Shown here piece by piece: positions 35,024 through 42,887 of a stretch of DNA of 64,000 nt (its first letter is position 1; every line of letters begins with the position of its first letter). The DNA lies in NCBI GenBank assembly GCA_040221055.1, contig JAVJVN010000009.1, positions 282,257 through 346,256 on the forward strand, read 5' to 3'. This DNA is from Rhodothermales bacterium. Its GTDB lineage: Bacteria; Bacteroidota; Rhodothermia; Rhodothermales; UBA10348. The notes beneath the pieces were generated by a model. The model was not told the origin of the DNA and did no database searches. It worked only from the letters and a program-made list of their open reading frames with translations. The position numbers were made by a program, and so were the translations under genes.

Positions 35024-35650
35024 ATGAACCCTCTCGCAATCGCCCTACTCTCAGGAGCCCTTGGCCTGGCCGGCGGCTGGGCAATCGCTCAATGGCAAGC
35101 GCGACAAAGTCACTCTGACGCCGTTCAGCGCTTTCGATTGGACAAGATGTCCAGCGTTGCTCAGGAACTGTCGGACCTGACGGCACAGATCATCCTGTTC
35201 GTGTCCAAGATCCCCTCTCAATACGCGGGTCGAAGTGCAACCGACTTTGATTCTGGATTGAAAGAGGCGCGAAAGAGGTTTGGAGATCAAGGAAGAGTTG
35301 TATCCAGCGGACTGGCGCTGTACTACGACTTTGAGGACCAGAAGACCATTGCGTACGGGATGAGAGATCTGATGGGTGTATTGGGCGACCTCGAGACGCC
35401 TGGCGGAGTCGACAGGTCGCTCATCATGGCCATGGTTGGCGTGGAACGAAAGACAATGAAGACGGCTCAAGCAGCGCTCGGACTACCTGTGAAGGGGCAG
35501 GAAGAGAAGCATGAGATTCATTGGGAAACGGGACTATACGAGGGCCTCCTAAGCAGGGTCAAACGCGAAAAGAAGGAGGGCAAGTATGATGATGAGCCCA
35601 ACACCTACACGTGGATCACGGTGGACGGCAAGCACGAGATACCAAAATAG
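35024..35650 (+). CDS. Membrane-anchored protein of unknown function
   Basis: A 208-residue protein with one N-terminal membrane helix (LAIALLSGALGLAGGWAIA, residues 4-22) followed by a largely helical cytoplasmic part: KMSSVAQELSDLTAQIILFV, then a basic helix KEARKRFGDQ and a charged C terminus (VKREKKEGKYDDEPN). I do not recognise the family. It is preceded by IS debris and followed 16 bases later by an 84-residue gene, so the two may be co-transcribed. As the cargo nearest the tRNA end it could be the latest acquisition. Confidence 0.6.
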   Translation: MNPLAIALLSGALGLAGGWAIAQWQARQSHSDAVQRFRLDKMSSVAQELSDLTAQIILFVSKIPSQYAGRSATDFDSGLKEARKRFGDQGRVVSSGLALYYDFEDQKTIAYGMRDLMGVLGDLETPGGVDRSLIMAMVGVERKTMKTAQAALGLPVKGQEEKHEIHWETGLYEGLLSRVKREKKEGKYDDEPNTYTWITVDGKHEIPK

Positions 35651-35666
35651 AAGTGTCAGAGGCGCC

Positions 35667-35921
35667 ATGAATGCCACGAGTTGGTATGTGGAAGACATTG
35701 AAGCCCAAGTCCAGTCGAGTATCGGTCTCGCATTACATGCGATTGCCGAAGATGATGATATTCGTGCAGAACGTGCACTTGACTCACTTTCTTCATTCAT
35801 GTCACGACAGCTTTATCATAATCAAGAACGCCCTCAACCAGTGGACTGGCAGAACTTTGAGGATTCACTGCATGACATAATCGGGGACGGGTGTGCAAAT
35901 GTATTTCAATGGGGAGTGTGA
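35667..35921 (+). CDS. Hypothetical small acidic protein
   Basis: An 84-residue frame, MNATSWYVEDIEAQVQSSIG onward, mostly helical and acidic, ending DWQNFEDSLHDIIGDGCANV and a short tail. No known domain is seen. It lies 16 bases after the membrane-anchored gene and its last 13 bases overlap another short open frame, a layout that suggests an operon. Function unknown. Confidence 0.5.
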   Translation: MNATSWYVEDIEAQVQSSIGLALHAIAEDDDIRAERALDSLSSFMSRQLYHNQERPQPVDWQNFEDSLHDIIGDGCANVFQWGV

Positions 35922-36055
35922 ATTTGGGGGAGTCTGAGCCATTTGCAAACGCCCTGGACCTGCTCAGTAATGTGATGTCCTCCGCAGGGGAATGCATTGT
36001 GGTAACTATAGCCTCGACCATGAATCCGGATAAGCTCTCCTCTCTCAAATACTAG
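35909..36055 (+). CDS. Possible 48-residue small protein
   Basis: An ATG overlapping the end of the previous gene opens a 48-codon frame, MGSVNLGESEPFANALDLL onward, with a hydrophobic segment GECIVVTIAS and a TAG stop at 36053. The composition looks protein-like (an amphipathic helix followed by a strand). It may be a real small gene coupled to the one before it, or the broken end of a longer gene. Evidence is weak. Confidence 0.3.
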   Translation: MGSVNLGESEPFANALDLLSNVMSSAGECIVVTIASTMNPDKLSSLKY

Positions 36056-36152
36056 AAGCCAGCCAGATCAAAAATATTCTCCGAACCAAACCTCTCCGAT
36101 GGGCGCGCGACAATTTCATTACGGTTCGATTGGTAAGAAACCACGACTTTCC

Positions 36153-36207
36153 GAGGTCTCCAGAACCAGCTGAAAATCAGCCCTCCCCCTCTGCACCATG
36201 CCCCCTC
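36153..36207. repeat. Dispersed repeat, copy 2
   Basis: Begins GAGGTCTCCAGAACCAGCTG and matches the copy at 32385-32438 over about 54 bases in the same orientation. Both copies are inside the island, bracketing the kinase and hypothetical genes, so homologous recombination between them could delete that cargo. Confidence 0.5.
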
Positions 36208-36316
36208 CTGTGCCTCGCCCGGCAAAAACGGGTTCTCTCTTTCCGAATATCATTCACTCACGGTCCAGAACGAACGATCTGGAAATTGCGCCCGGACCCA
36301 AACGGAAGCAGAATTA

Positions 36317-36339
36317 ATCCTTTACCACATCCTTCACAA
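36317..36339. repeat. Right copy of 23-bp terminal repeat (possible integrase arm site)
   Basis: Same orientation as 25270-25292, with 20 of 23 bases identical. It lies 57 bases inside the tRNA-proximal att site, where an arm-type integrase site would be expected. Confidence 0.45.
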
Positions 36340-36345
36340 CGAAAA

Positions 36346-36396
36346 AGGGAGAGCATCCTAAGTCGTTACATAACAACGACTTAAAACACTCTCCCT
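36346..36396 (-). terminator. Nested hairpin downstream of tRNA-Leu
   Basis: Reading on the minus strand after the tRNA, AAGGGAGAG pairs with CTCTCCCTT around an inner hairpin (AAGTCGTT with AACGACTT), followed by a T tract. It should end the tRNA-Leu transcript. It lies inside the island, so the element brought its own terminator to replace the native one. Confidence 0.6.
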
Positions 36397-36411
36397 TGTG
36401 CCCTGGAGAGG
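36397..36411. other. Attachment site, tRNA-proximal copy
   Basis: TGTGCCCTGGAGAGG forms the last 13 bases of tRNA-Leu plus two bases beyond, and repeats exactly at 25151-25165. Confidence 0.8.
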
Positions 36412-36483
36412 ACTCGAACCTCCACGAGCGTAATGCTCACTAGAACCTGAATCTAGCGCGTCTACCAGTTCCGCCACCAGGGC
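36399..36483 (-). tRNA. tRNA-Leu (anticodon CAG)
   Basis: On the minus strand the 85-base gene starts GCCCTGG and ends CCAGGGC plus discriminator A, giving a perfect 7-bp acceptor stem. The anticodon stem CTAGA/TCTAG encloses the loop TTCAGGT, so the anticodon is CAG, reading CUG. A long variable arm (GTGAGCATTACGCTC), typical of tRNA-Leu, and the T loop TTCGAGT are present. CCA is not encoded. The 3' end serves as the integration target of the island. Confidence 0.96.
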
Positions 36484-36629
36484 CGGTAAGGCGAAGAACG
36501 GAATATTACGGGTTGCAGCAACTGCGGTCAACGCCTGACACCAATTTCACCTCTCCTTGACCGTGCAGGATTTCGCGCACATTTACACGGTGGTCCCTAC
36601 TTTCGGGGCGTCCTTACCCTGAACCTACA

Positions 36630-38852
36630 ATGCCGAACTCCATGACGCGACGTTTTCTGCCGGTCTTCCTGTGCCTTGTGGCACTAGCCACATCTGCCTT
36701 TGCACAGTCATCCTCTGCCCCACCGGCAGACCGTCCGTCCATACAGGCTACGTTCCTCGACGACGCACCCCGTATTGACGGCAATCTGGACGACGTAGTC
36801 TGGGACGCCGTCCCCATCGTATCGGATTTCGTCCAGCGCTGGCCCGAGGAAGGAGCAGCCCCTACCGAGGAGACGTGGGCCAAAGTCGCCTACGATCGGG
36901 ACCATCTCTACTTCGCCTTCAAGTTCTCGGACCGCGAGCCCCACCTCATCCGCGCCAAGAACATGGAGCGCGGCGGCCGTAATGACCGGGATGACCACGC
37001 CTACATCGGCCTGGACACCTTCCTGGACGGCCGGAATGCGTACCTCTTCGAAATGAACGCACTCGGTACGCAGGACGATGCCATGATTTCGGACGAATCC
37101 CTTTCGCTCGACGCGTACAGTTGGGATGCCGTATTCCGCAGTGAGACGGTCATCGACGAAACCGGGTGGACCATGGAAGTATCCATTCCCTTCCGCCAAC
37201 TCCGCTTCCCGGACGGGGATGACCTGGACTTCGGCCTGTTCCTCCGCCGGAAAATCAACCGGAAGAACGAAACGCTCAACTGGCCCCTCATTCCGCTGAC
37301 CTACGGCTCGGGCTATTCGGATGACATCCGGACCGTATCCCGCTATGGCCGATTGACCGGCCTCAAGAACATCCGGCGTGGCAAAAACATCGAGATCAAA
37401 CCCTACGTGATCACCGGGGCGCAGAATGTCCGTCCGGACCTGGCGTTCAAGGACACGGAATCGGACCTCACGCGGGACATGGGTGTCGACATGAAGTACG
37501 GCATCACATCCAACATCACGCTGGACCTGACCGTGAACACGGATTTTGCCCAGGTGGAAGCGGACAACACCCAGCTCAACCTGACCCGGTTCAGCCTGTT
37601 TTTCCCGGAGAAGCGTGAGTTCTTCCTGGAGCGATCCGGACTCTTCGAGCACGGATCGTCCCGCCGCACACAGACGTTCTTTTCCCGACGCATTGGACTG
37701 TCGGAAGACATCCTTGCCGGCGCGCGTATGACCGGTCAGATCGGTCGGTTTTCCGTGGGGCTGCTCAACATCGAAACCGGCGATGGCATGGATGAGCTCC
37801 TCGGGACCCGTTCAGCCAACAATTCCGTGGCACGTGTCCGTACGACGGTCGGTCCCCGCGCTACCGCCGGCGCCATCTTCACGAATCTCGACCGGAATGG
37901 CGCGTGGAACCGCGCTCTCGGCGTCGATACGCAGATCCGGTTCTGGAGCCGGAGCAGCTTCGAAGCCTGGTACACGACCGTCAAGGACAGCAATCCGGCA
38001 TTCGAGGATGCGGCTGGACACGTCGGAGTCAGCCTCCGGAATGCTGTTTATGGCGCCAGCCTCGACTATACCAGCGTTGGTGAGAACTATAACCCGGGAC
38101 TCGGTTTCGTCCGGCGCCGCGACATGCGGGAGGCCATTTCGACGGTCACGTACTCCCCGTTCTTTGACAACGGTCCGTTCCGCCAGATCACGGGACACGT
38201 CATGGGCATCAACATCACGGGGCAGGATGGCGAGAAGCAGACGTGGGAAATCGACCCTTCCGTGACGTTCCAGCTCCGCCAGCGGGACAGTTTCACGATT
38301 TCCGGCAGTCGGCAGTTCGAGCGGCTGGAGTCGTCGTTCTTCATCCGGCCCGATGCGGAAATCGTGGCCGGTGACTACACATTCAACCGGATTGGGGCAT
38401 CCATCACCGCCGATCCGGGACGCGTCATTTCGGCTTCCCTCCGGTTCGAAACGGGCGATTTCTTCAGCGGCACGCGCACCGATTGGACCGTGAGTGGCGG
38501 CTGGCGTCAATCCAAGCACTTGACCCTGGAAGGTCGCCTGAGTCGGTCGGGTATTGACCTGCCCATTCCCAACGGGGAATTCAGCGCACTCACCGCATCG
38601 GTCGACGTGCTGGCCAGCATCAGCCGCAAGTTGTTCATGAAGGCGCTCATCCAGACCGACAACTTCTCACGCGACATCAACGCGAACATCCGCATCAACT
38701 GGATCCACACGCCCGGATCCGATTTGTTCGTGGTGTTCAACACCTCATATCACGTGCCCGGGGACAACGAGAACCTGTTCGATCCCCGTGCGGAGCTGCT
38801 GATGAACGATATCATCGGCGTGGCCAAGGTGACGTATTTGATCATGCTGTAG
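36630..38852 (+). CDS. DUF5916 outer-membrane protein with CBM9-like N-terminal domain
   Basis: A 740-residue exported protein. A signal peptide (RRFLPVFLCLVALATSAFAQ) is followed by a CBM9-like beta-sandwich (APRIDGNLDDVVWDAVPIV, and KVAYDRDHLYFAFKFSD). The DUF5916 region contains FRQLRFPDGDDLDFGLFLRR and FFPEKREFFLERSGLFEHG, and the remainder is alternating amphipathic strands ending in hydrophobic IMLL, consistent with a beta-barrel. The family is common in Bacteroidota and often sits in outer membranes; some members are linked to sugar or peptide uptake, but function is unproven. A second Met (MTRRF) four codons in is an equally good start. Confidence 0.87.
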   Translation: MPNSMTRRFLPVFLCLVALATSAFAQSSSAPPADRPSIQATFLDDAPRIDGNLDDVVWDAVPIVSDFVQRWPEEGAAPTEETWAKVAYDRDHLYFAFKFSDREPHLIRAKNMERGGRNDRDDHAYIGLDTFLDGRNAYLFEMNALGTQDDAMISDESLSLDAYSWDAVFRSETVIDETGWTMEVSIPFRQLRFPDGDDLDFGLFLRRKINRKNETLNWPLIPLTYGSGYSDDIRTVSRYGRLTGLKNIRRGKNIEIKPYVITGAQNVRPDLAFKDTESDLTRDMGVDMKYGITSNITLDLTVNTDFAQVEADNTQLNLTRFSLFFPEKREFFLERSGLFEHGSSRRTQTFFSRRIGLSEDILAGARMTGQIGRFSVGLLNIETGDGMDELLGTRSANNSVARVRTTVGPRATAGAIFTNLDRNGAWNRALGVDTQIRFWSRSSFEAWYTTVKDSNPAFEDAAGHVGVSLRNAVYGASLDYTSVGENYNPGLGFVRRRDMREAISTVTYSPFFDNGPFRQITGHVMGINITGQDGEKQTWEIDPSVTFQLRQRDSFTISGSRQFERLESSFFIRPDAEIVAGDYTFNRIGASITADPGRVISASLRFETGDFFSGTRTDWTVSGGWRQSKHLTLEGRLSRSGIDLPIPNGEFSALTASVDVLASISRKLFMKALIQTDNFSRDINANIRINWIHTPGSDLFVVFNTSYHVPGDNENLFDPRAELLMNDIIGVAKVTYLIML

Positions 38853-38870
38853 AAGATTTCCCTACAGCAT
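38844..38870 (+). terminator. Inverted repeat spanning the stop codon
   Basis: A perfect 9-bp repeat, ATGCTGTAG and CTACAGCAT, with a 9-base loop includes the TAG stop of the DUF5916 gene. There is no T run behind it, so termination would be weak. It could instead stabilise the transcript end. Confidence 0.4.
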
Positions 38871-38926
38871 TCCTGCAGCAAACCGGATATACTGGACCCC
38901 ATTCCATTTTATTACCGGTTTTTCCT

Positions 38927-40852
38927 ATGACACGCGTTCTGGCCTTGCTGTCTGTTCTTTTCTTGATGTCGCTGTTCATGGCCACTCCGGGCACGGCCCA
39001 GGCCGTCCGTCCCGTGCCCTATCCGGTCATGGAAGGCCCGCGATTTGAACGGGCCATCGAGAACGGAACGCGGACGCGGACCGGGCACCCGGGCCCGAAC
39101 TACTGGTTGAACACCGCGACGTACGACATGGACGTCGTGCTGTCGCCCGATACCCGCACGGTCCGGGCCACGTCGGTCGTCACCTACACGAATGCTTCGC
39201 CCGATACGCTCCGCGTGCTGCCTGTCCACCTGCGCCAGAATCTGCATGCGGAGGGCGTGGTCCGGAACCGGCCCCAGGCATTGACCGGCGGTGTGCATCT
39301 GGGTACCGTCTCGGTGAACGATGCGCCGCTCGTGGAGCGTACGTCGGCGCGCCAGCCCGGTTATGTGGTAAACGGCACGCGGATGACCCTCGTCCCGGCG
39401 GAGCCCGTCCTTCCAGGCCAGACGGTACGACTCGGCTTCACGTGGTCGTTCGAGGTCCCCGGTCCGGGCGCCCCGCGCATGGGCACGGATGGCGAAATGT
39501 TCTTTGTGGCGTACTGGTATCCCCAGTTGGCCGTCTACGATGACGTCAAGGGCTGGAACGCCGAAGCCTACATGGGCAATGGCGAGTTCTACATGGGATT
39601 CGCGGACTACGACGTCCGGATCACCGCGCCGGACGGATGGCTGGTGGGGGCCACAGGAGTCCTTTCGAATCCGGACGATGTGCTCACCGATGCCGCCCGG
39701 GATCGCCTTCGAAGAGCAGCTTCGGAGCCGGATGTGGTGCACGTGGTCACGGAATCGGATCTGGCGTCGGGTACGGCTACCCGGACATCGGATGAGGGCC
39801 ACCTGACGTGGCATTTCCGCGCGGAACGCGTCCGGGACTTTTCGTTCGCATCGTCCAATCGCTATCTGTGGGATGCCACGCACGCCGACACGGGCGATGG
39901 CGGCACGTCCATGATCCACGCGCTGTATCGTCCGGAGGCCGCGGTCTGGCAACGATCCGCCGAGTTCGGGCGGTACAGCATAGAATTCCTGTCGCGGCAG
40001 TTGGGCCTTCCCTACCCCTATCCGCACATGACGGCGGTTGAAGGTGTCGTTGGCGGCGGCATGGAATTCCCGATGATGACCCATATTGGTGGCAGCCGAT
40101 CGGACAGGGCCTTGTTCGGCGTGACCTTCCATGAAATCGCCCATATGTGGTTTCCCATGATCGTGGGCAGCAACGAGAAGGCCTTCACGTGGATGGACGA
40201 GGGACTGACATCCTTCAATACGAATGAGGCAACGGCCGATTTCTGGGGGGTCGATGCATGGAATCCCGCCGGTCAGGGCTACTACCGGATTGCCGGAACC
40301 GGCGACGAGGTGGAACCGATGCGCCACGGCGACCAGTATCCGTTGGATGGGGCGGCACGCGGCTTGGCTTCCTACAGCAAGCCGGCCGTGGCGCTCCACG
40401 CCCTGCGCGGCATGATCGGCGACGAGCGGTTCTATGAGGCCTATCAGGAGTATGCCCGGCGCTGGGCGTACCGGCATCCGCAACCCTACGATCTGTTCAA
40501 TACGTTCGAAGACGTGCTGGGCCGGGACCTGGACTGGTTCTGGACGCCGTTGTTCTTCGAGACGTGGACCCTGGACCACGCGGTGGAGTCGGTGACGTCC
40601 GGCCCCGGGGGCGTGGTCGTACGCGTGGCGGACCGGGGTCTTACGCCCTATCCGGCTCACGTGCGGGTCACGTACGACGACGACATGACGATTGAAATGG
40701 CCATTTCCGCGGATTTCTGGCTCGAAGGCTCACGCCTCGAAGAGGTCACGTTCCAACCCGGACGTGTGGTGCGGGTGGAAATCGACCCGGATGGCTTTGC
40801 TCCGGACGTGGACCGCTCGAACAACGTTTGGACGGCATCGCCCGTGCGCTGA
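38927..40852 (+). CDS. M1-family zinc aminopeptidase, secreted
   Basis: A 641-residue exported peptidase. The signal peptide ends near ATPGTAQA. An N-terminal beta domain follows (DMDVVLSPDTRTVRATSVV), then the catalytic domain with the exopeptidase-like motif GGGMEFPMM, the zinc site HEIAHMW, and the second glutamate in WMDEGLTSFNTNE, at the normal 18-residue spacing. A later Tyr lies in the helical region. The C-terminal part is a beta domain (VRVTYDDDMTIEMAI). It would remove N-terminal residues from peptides outside the cytoplasm. It follows the DUF5916 gene by 74 bases. Confidence 0.93.
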   Translation: MTRVLALLSVLFLMSLFMATPGTAQAVRPVPYPVMEGPRFERAIENGTRTRTGHPGPNYWLNTATYDMDVVLSPDTRTVRATSVVTYTNASPDTLRVLPVHLRQNLHAEGVVRNRPQALTGGVHLGTVSVNDAPLVERTSARQPGYVVNGTRMTLVPAEPVLPGQTVRLGFTWSFEVPGPGAPRMGTDGEMFFVAYWYPQLAVYDDVKGWNAEAYMGNGEFYMGFADYDVRITAPDGWLVGATGVLSNPDDVLTDAARDRLRRAASEPDVVHVVTESDLASGTATRTSDEGHLTWHFRAERVRDFSFASSNRYLWDATHADTGDGGTSMIHALYRPEAAVWQRSAEFGRYSIEFLSRQLGLPYPYPHMTAVEGVVGGGMEFPMMTHIGGSRSDRALFGVTFHEIAHMWFPMIVGSNEKAFTWMDEGLTSFNTNEATADFWGVDAWNPAGQGYYRIAGTGDEVEPMRHGDQYPLDGAARGLASYSKPAVALHALRGMIGDERFYEAYQEYARRWAYRHPQPYDLFNTFEDVLGRDLDWFWTPLFFETWTLDHAVESVTSGPGGVVVRVADRGLTPYPAHVRVTYDDDMTIEMAISADFWLEGSRLEEVTFQPGRVVRVEIDPDGFAPDVDRSNNVWTASPVR

Positions 40853-40928
40853 CCGATTCCGATTTTGAAATCAGCATAAAGGGGGTTGTCCTGAATGCCG
40901 GGATCACCCTATCTTGGCAGTCTGTCAT

Positions 40929-41000
40929 TCCTCGGTAGCTCAGCGGTAGAGCATGCGGCTGTTAACCGCAGGGTCGTAGGTTCGAATCCTACCCGGGGAG
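40929..41000 (+). tRNA. tRNA-Asn (anticodon GUU)
   Basis: The 72-base cloverleaf starts TCCTCGG and ends CCGGGGA plus discriminator G, with one G-U pair in the acceptor stem. The anticodon stem TGCGG/CCGCA encloses CTGTTAA, giving anticodon GTT. The T arm GTAGG-TTCGAAT-CCTAC is perfect. CCA is not encoded. Confidence 0.96.
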
Positions 41001-41005
41001 CAATG

Positions 41006-41039
41006 AACGCCCGCTCAGCCTCGTGCTGGGCGGGCGTTT
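41006..41039 (+). terminator. Terminator of tRNA-Asn
   Basis: AACGCCCGCTCAGC and its near complement GCTGGGCGGGCGTTT form a strong GC-rich hairpin starting 6 bases after the tRNA, followed by a short T-rich run. Confidence 0.75.
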
Positions 41040-41048
41040 ATTATTTAC

Positions 41049-41278
41049 CCCCGGGTAGGATGAGAACCGTACCCGAGCGCCGCCAGGCGCGAGGGAGGTT
41101 CAAACGAGCGGCGGCGCCAGCCGACGCGACTTACGAGCCTTGTGGCACAAGCTCTCTCTTCCTCCTCGCCCCGTCGTGGCGAGTAAATCCTACCCGGGGA
41201 GCATGAAAAAGCCGGATCCCACGACGTGGGGTCCGGCTTTTTCAATTTCGGGGCAGGAGTCGAACCGTACCCGAGCGC
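41049..41278. repeat. Cluster of tRNA-Asn tail duplications, direct and inverted
   Basis: The last 18 bases of tRNA-Asn with its CA (AATCCTACCCGGGGAGCA, 40985-41002) recur exactly at 41186-41203. Thirteen bases of the same tail are present inverted at 41049-41061. A further 17-bp direct repeat, GAACCGTACCCGAGCGC, occurs at 41064-41080 and 41262-41278 and resembles an inverted, altered T arm. There is no open reading frame of interest here. This looks like the scar of one or more tRNA-targeted insertions that have since been lost. Confidence 0.6.
41206..41242. terminator. Bidirectional terminator before the TSUP gene
   Basis: AAAAAGCCGGATCCC and GGGGTCCGGCTTTTT form a near-perfect hairpin with A and T runs on both sides, so it can act on either strand. 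It would end the TauE/SafE-like gene from the right. Confidence 0.75.
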
Positions 41279-41279
41279 T

Positions 41280-42068
41280 TCAGATCAAGCCGACCGCTAC
41301 ACCCAACCCGATAATCAGCAACAACGTGCCGGCAATCAGCTGTACCGTCTCCATGGTCACTTTGGCGACGTATCGGCTGCCGAGGAAGACGCCCGCGAAG
41401 GCGGCGACTATGGCCGTGGCCATCAGCGGAGCTTCCGTCGAACCGATCGGGGACCCCTTTCCCAGCAGGAAGAACGTGGCGGCGTAGACCGCAATACGCA
41501 TCGCATCCACCATGAAACTGATAAGCGCGGTACTGCCCACGAAAACAGGTGTATCCAGGCCCAGTTTGACCAGGAATGCCGATCGAAGGGCACCCTGGTG
41601 TCCGGAAAGACCGCCGAAAAAGCCCGACAACAATCCACCGGCAACCAGATGATCGCGTCCGAATTCCAACCGGCGGAGCGCGGGCAGGAGTTCAAATAAC
41701 GCGAATCCGACCATCAGCACGCCCAGTATGAGTCCCACGGGTGTCAATGTGGCGTCCAACCCGAAAAACGACCATGCCAACTGCCGCGGTGCGGTCGATA
41801 CCAGACCCAGGAGGGACGCGCCGACGACGGCAGCAGCAATGGCCGGAATGCCGAAGCGGCGGACCAGCGCCCAGTCCGCATGCCGTCCGACCGCGGCGAT
41901 CTTGAAAACATTGTTCGCGGCGTGGACCACGGCCGTGGCTGCGACGGCGACCTCAACCGGAAAAAACATTGCGAAGACCGGCAAGAGAACGGTCCCCAAT
42001 CCGAAGCCCGAGTAGAGGGTCAGAATGGACGCCAAGAAGGCGACCAGTGCAACTGAAATGTGGTCCAT
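41280..42068 (-). CDS. TauE/SafE-family (TSUP) membrane permease
   Basis: A 262-residue protein with about eight membrane helices. The opening ISVALVAFLASILTLYSGFGLG and the repeat HAANNVFKIAAVGRHADW are typical, and the second half repeats the pattern with GLLSGFFGGLSGHQGALRSAFL. The family exports or imports small anions, often sulphonates or sulphite; the substrate here is unknown. ATG 42068 is chosen because the upstream part of the frame is not membrane-like and overlaps the divergent reductase gene's leader. Confidence 0.9.
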   Translation of the reverse strand: MDHISVALVAFLASILTLYSGFGLGTVLLPVFAMFFPVEVAVAATAVVHAANNVFKIAAVGRHADWALVRRFGIPAIAAAVVGASLLGLVSTAPRQLAWSFFGLDATLTPVGLILGVLMVGFALFELLPALRRLEFGRDHLVAGGLLSGFFGGLSGHQGALRSAFLVKLGLDTPVFVGSTALISFMVDAMRIAVYAATFFLLGKGSPIGSTEAPLMATAIVAAFAGVFLGSRYVAKVTMETVQLIAGTLLLIIGLGVAVGLI

Positions 42069-42170
42069 TGAATGCCATCCCTTGGCGTATGGGCGTAAAG
42101 TACGGCCGTCCCGGGGCATTATTCCATACCTTCGGAAGGTCCCCGTCCACTCCAACAGTCGCCACAAGTC

Positions 42171-42776
42171 ATGTCGCACTCCCCGAATAATCCACCCAAG
42201 CTGCGCGTGCTGGGCTTCGCTGGCAGCATTCGCGAAGGATCCTACAACCGTGCACTTCTGCAGGCCGCGATGGAGCTGGCCCCTGACGGCGTGCACATCG
42301 AACCGTACGACCTGGCGGGGATTCCTTTCTACAACGGCAATCTCGACAAGGATGGTCTACGGCCGGAGGAAGTGGAACGCTTCAAGAAGGCGATTTCCGA
42401 CGCCGGTGCCCTGCTGGTGGTTACTCCGGAATACAATTCCGCCATTCCGGGAGTACTCCAGAACGCAATCGACTGGGCATCCCGTCCGGCATTCCGCTCA
42501 CCGCTGGCTGGCAAGGCCGTAGCCATCATGGGCGCTTCCCCGGGGGCTTTCGGAACAACCCGGGGCCAGGAACACCTCAAACTGATCCTCATGGCATCGC
42601 TCGCTCTGGTCATGCCGCATCCCGGGGTCGCCGTGAATAAAGCTGCCGATAAATTCAACGATGATGGGCAATTGACCGACCAGGCGACCCGGGGCTTCAT
42701 TGGCGAATACCTCGTGACATTCCAGGAATTCGTACACGAAACGGCAGATGCGATCTCCAGGAAGGACCCGGCTTGA
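42171..42776 (+). CDS. NAD(P)H-dependent FMN reductase family protein
   Basis: A 201-residue flavodoxin-like protein. FAGSIREGSYNRALLQAA is the phosphate-binding loop for FMN, PEYNSAIPGVLQNAIDW the second conserved loop, and KAVAIMGASPGAFGTTRGQ the third. The family covers SsuE-like and chromate- or quinone-reducing enzymes; the physiological acceptor is not clear. Length is normal. The start MSHSPNNPPKLRVLGF leaves ten residues before the first strand, as usual. Confidence 0.92.
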   Translation: MSHSPNNPPKLRVLGFAGSIREGSYNRALLQAAMELAPDGVHIEPYDLAGIPFYNGNLDKDGLRPEEVERFKKAISDAGALLVVTPEYNSAIPGVLQNAIDWASRPAFRSPLAGKAVAIMGASPGAFGTTRGQEHLKLILMASLALVMPHPGVAVNKAADKFNDDGQLTDQATRGFIGEYLVTFQEFVHETADAISRKDPA

Positions 42777-42887
42777 CGGAACGGAGTCCGACTGGTCAAA
42801 GGCATTAATCCGTACCTTCCGTAACGGTCCCGCCTGCGCTTCGACCTACTGGACGAATGCCCCGCCGATCCATCTGATGCCGATGCC

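Larger units (their letters stand above)
36056..36340. other. Non-coding island end with repeats
   Basis: No convincing gene is seen. The stretch contains copy 2 of the dispersed repeat (36153-36207) and the right copy of the 23-bp terminal repeat (36317-36339). The remainder is unremarkable mixed sequence leading to the tRNA-Leu terminator. Confidence 0.5.
25151..36411. mobile_element. Integrated genomic island in tRNA-Leu, about 11.2 kb
   Basis: A perfect 15-bp direct repeat (TGTGCCCTGGAGAGG) lies at 25151-25165 and 36397-36411. The right copy is the 3' end of an intact tRNA-Leu gene on the minus strand, and the left copy is followed 134 bases later by a tyrosine recombinase. This is the classic outcome of site-specific integration into a tRNA 3' end, which rebuilds the tRNA. 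Base composition inside is visibly more AT-rich than outside. Cargo includes a short Argonaute, an APAZ remnant, a kinase, a permease and several insertion-sequence fragments. There are no conjugation or replication genes, so it would need help to move. Confidence 0.85.

Noticed and set aside
36130-36384. An 84-codon frame at the island's right end
   Set aside because: It covers a dispersed repeat, the arm-like repeat and the terminator hairpin; its composition is unlike a protein.
38912-40660. A 582-codon minus-strand frame
   Set aside because: Antisense to the M1 peptidase gene, whose zinc motif and signal peptide are clear on the other strand.
41045-41245. Short frames around the tRNA-Asn tail repeats
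   Set aside because: They are made of terminator and tRNA-tail sequence and have no protein-like composition.
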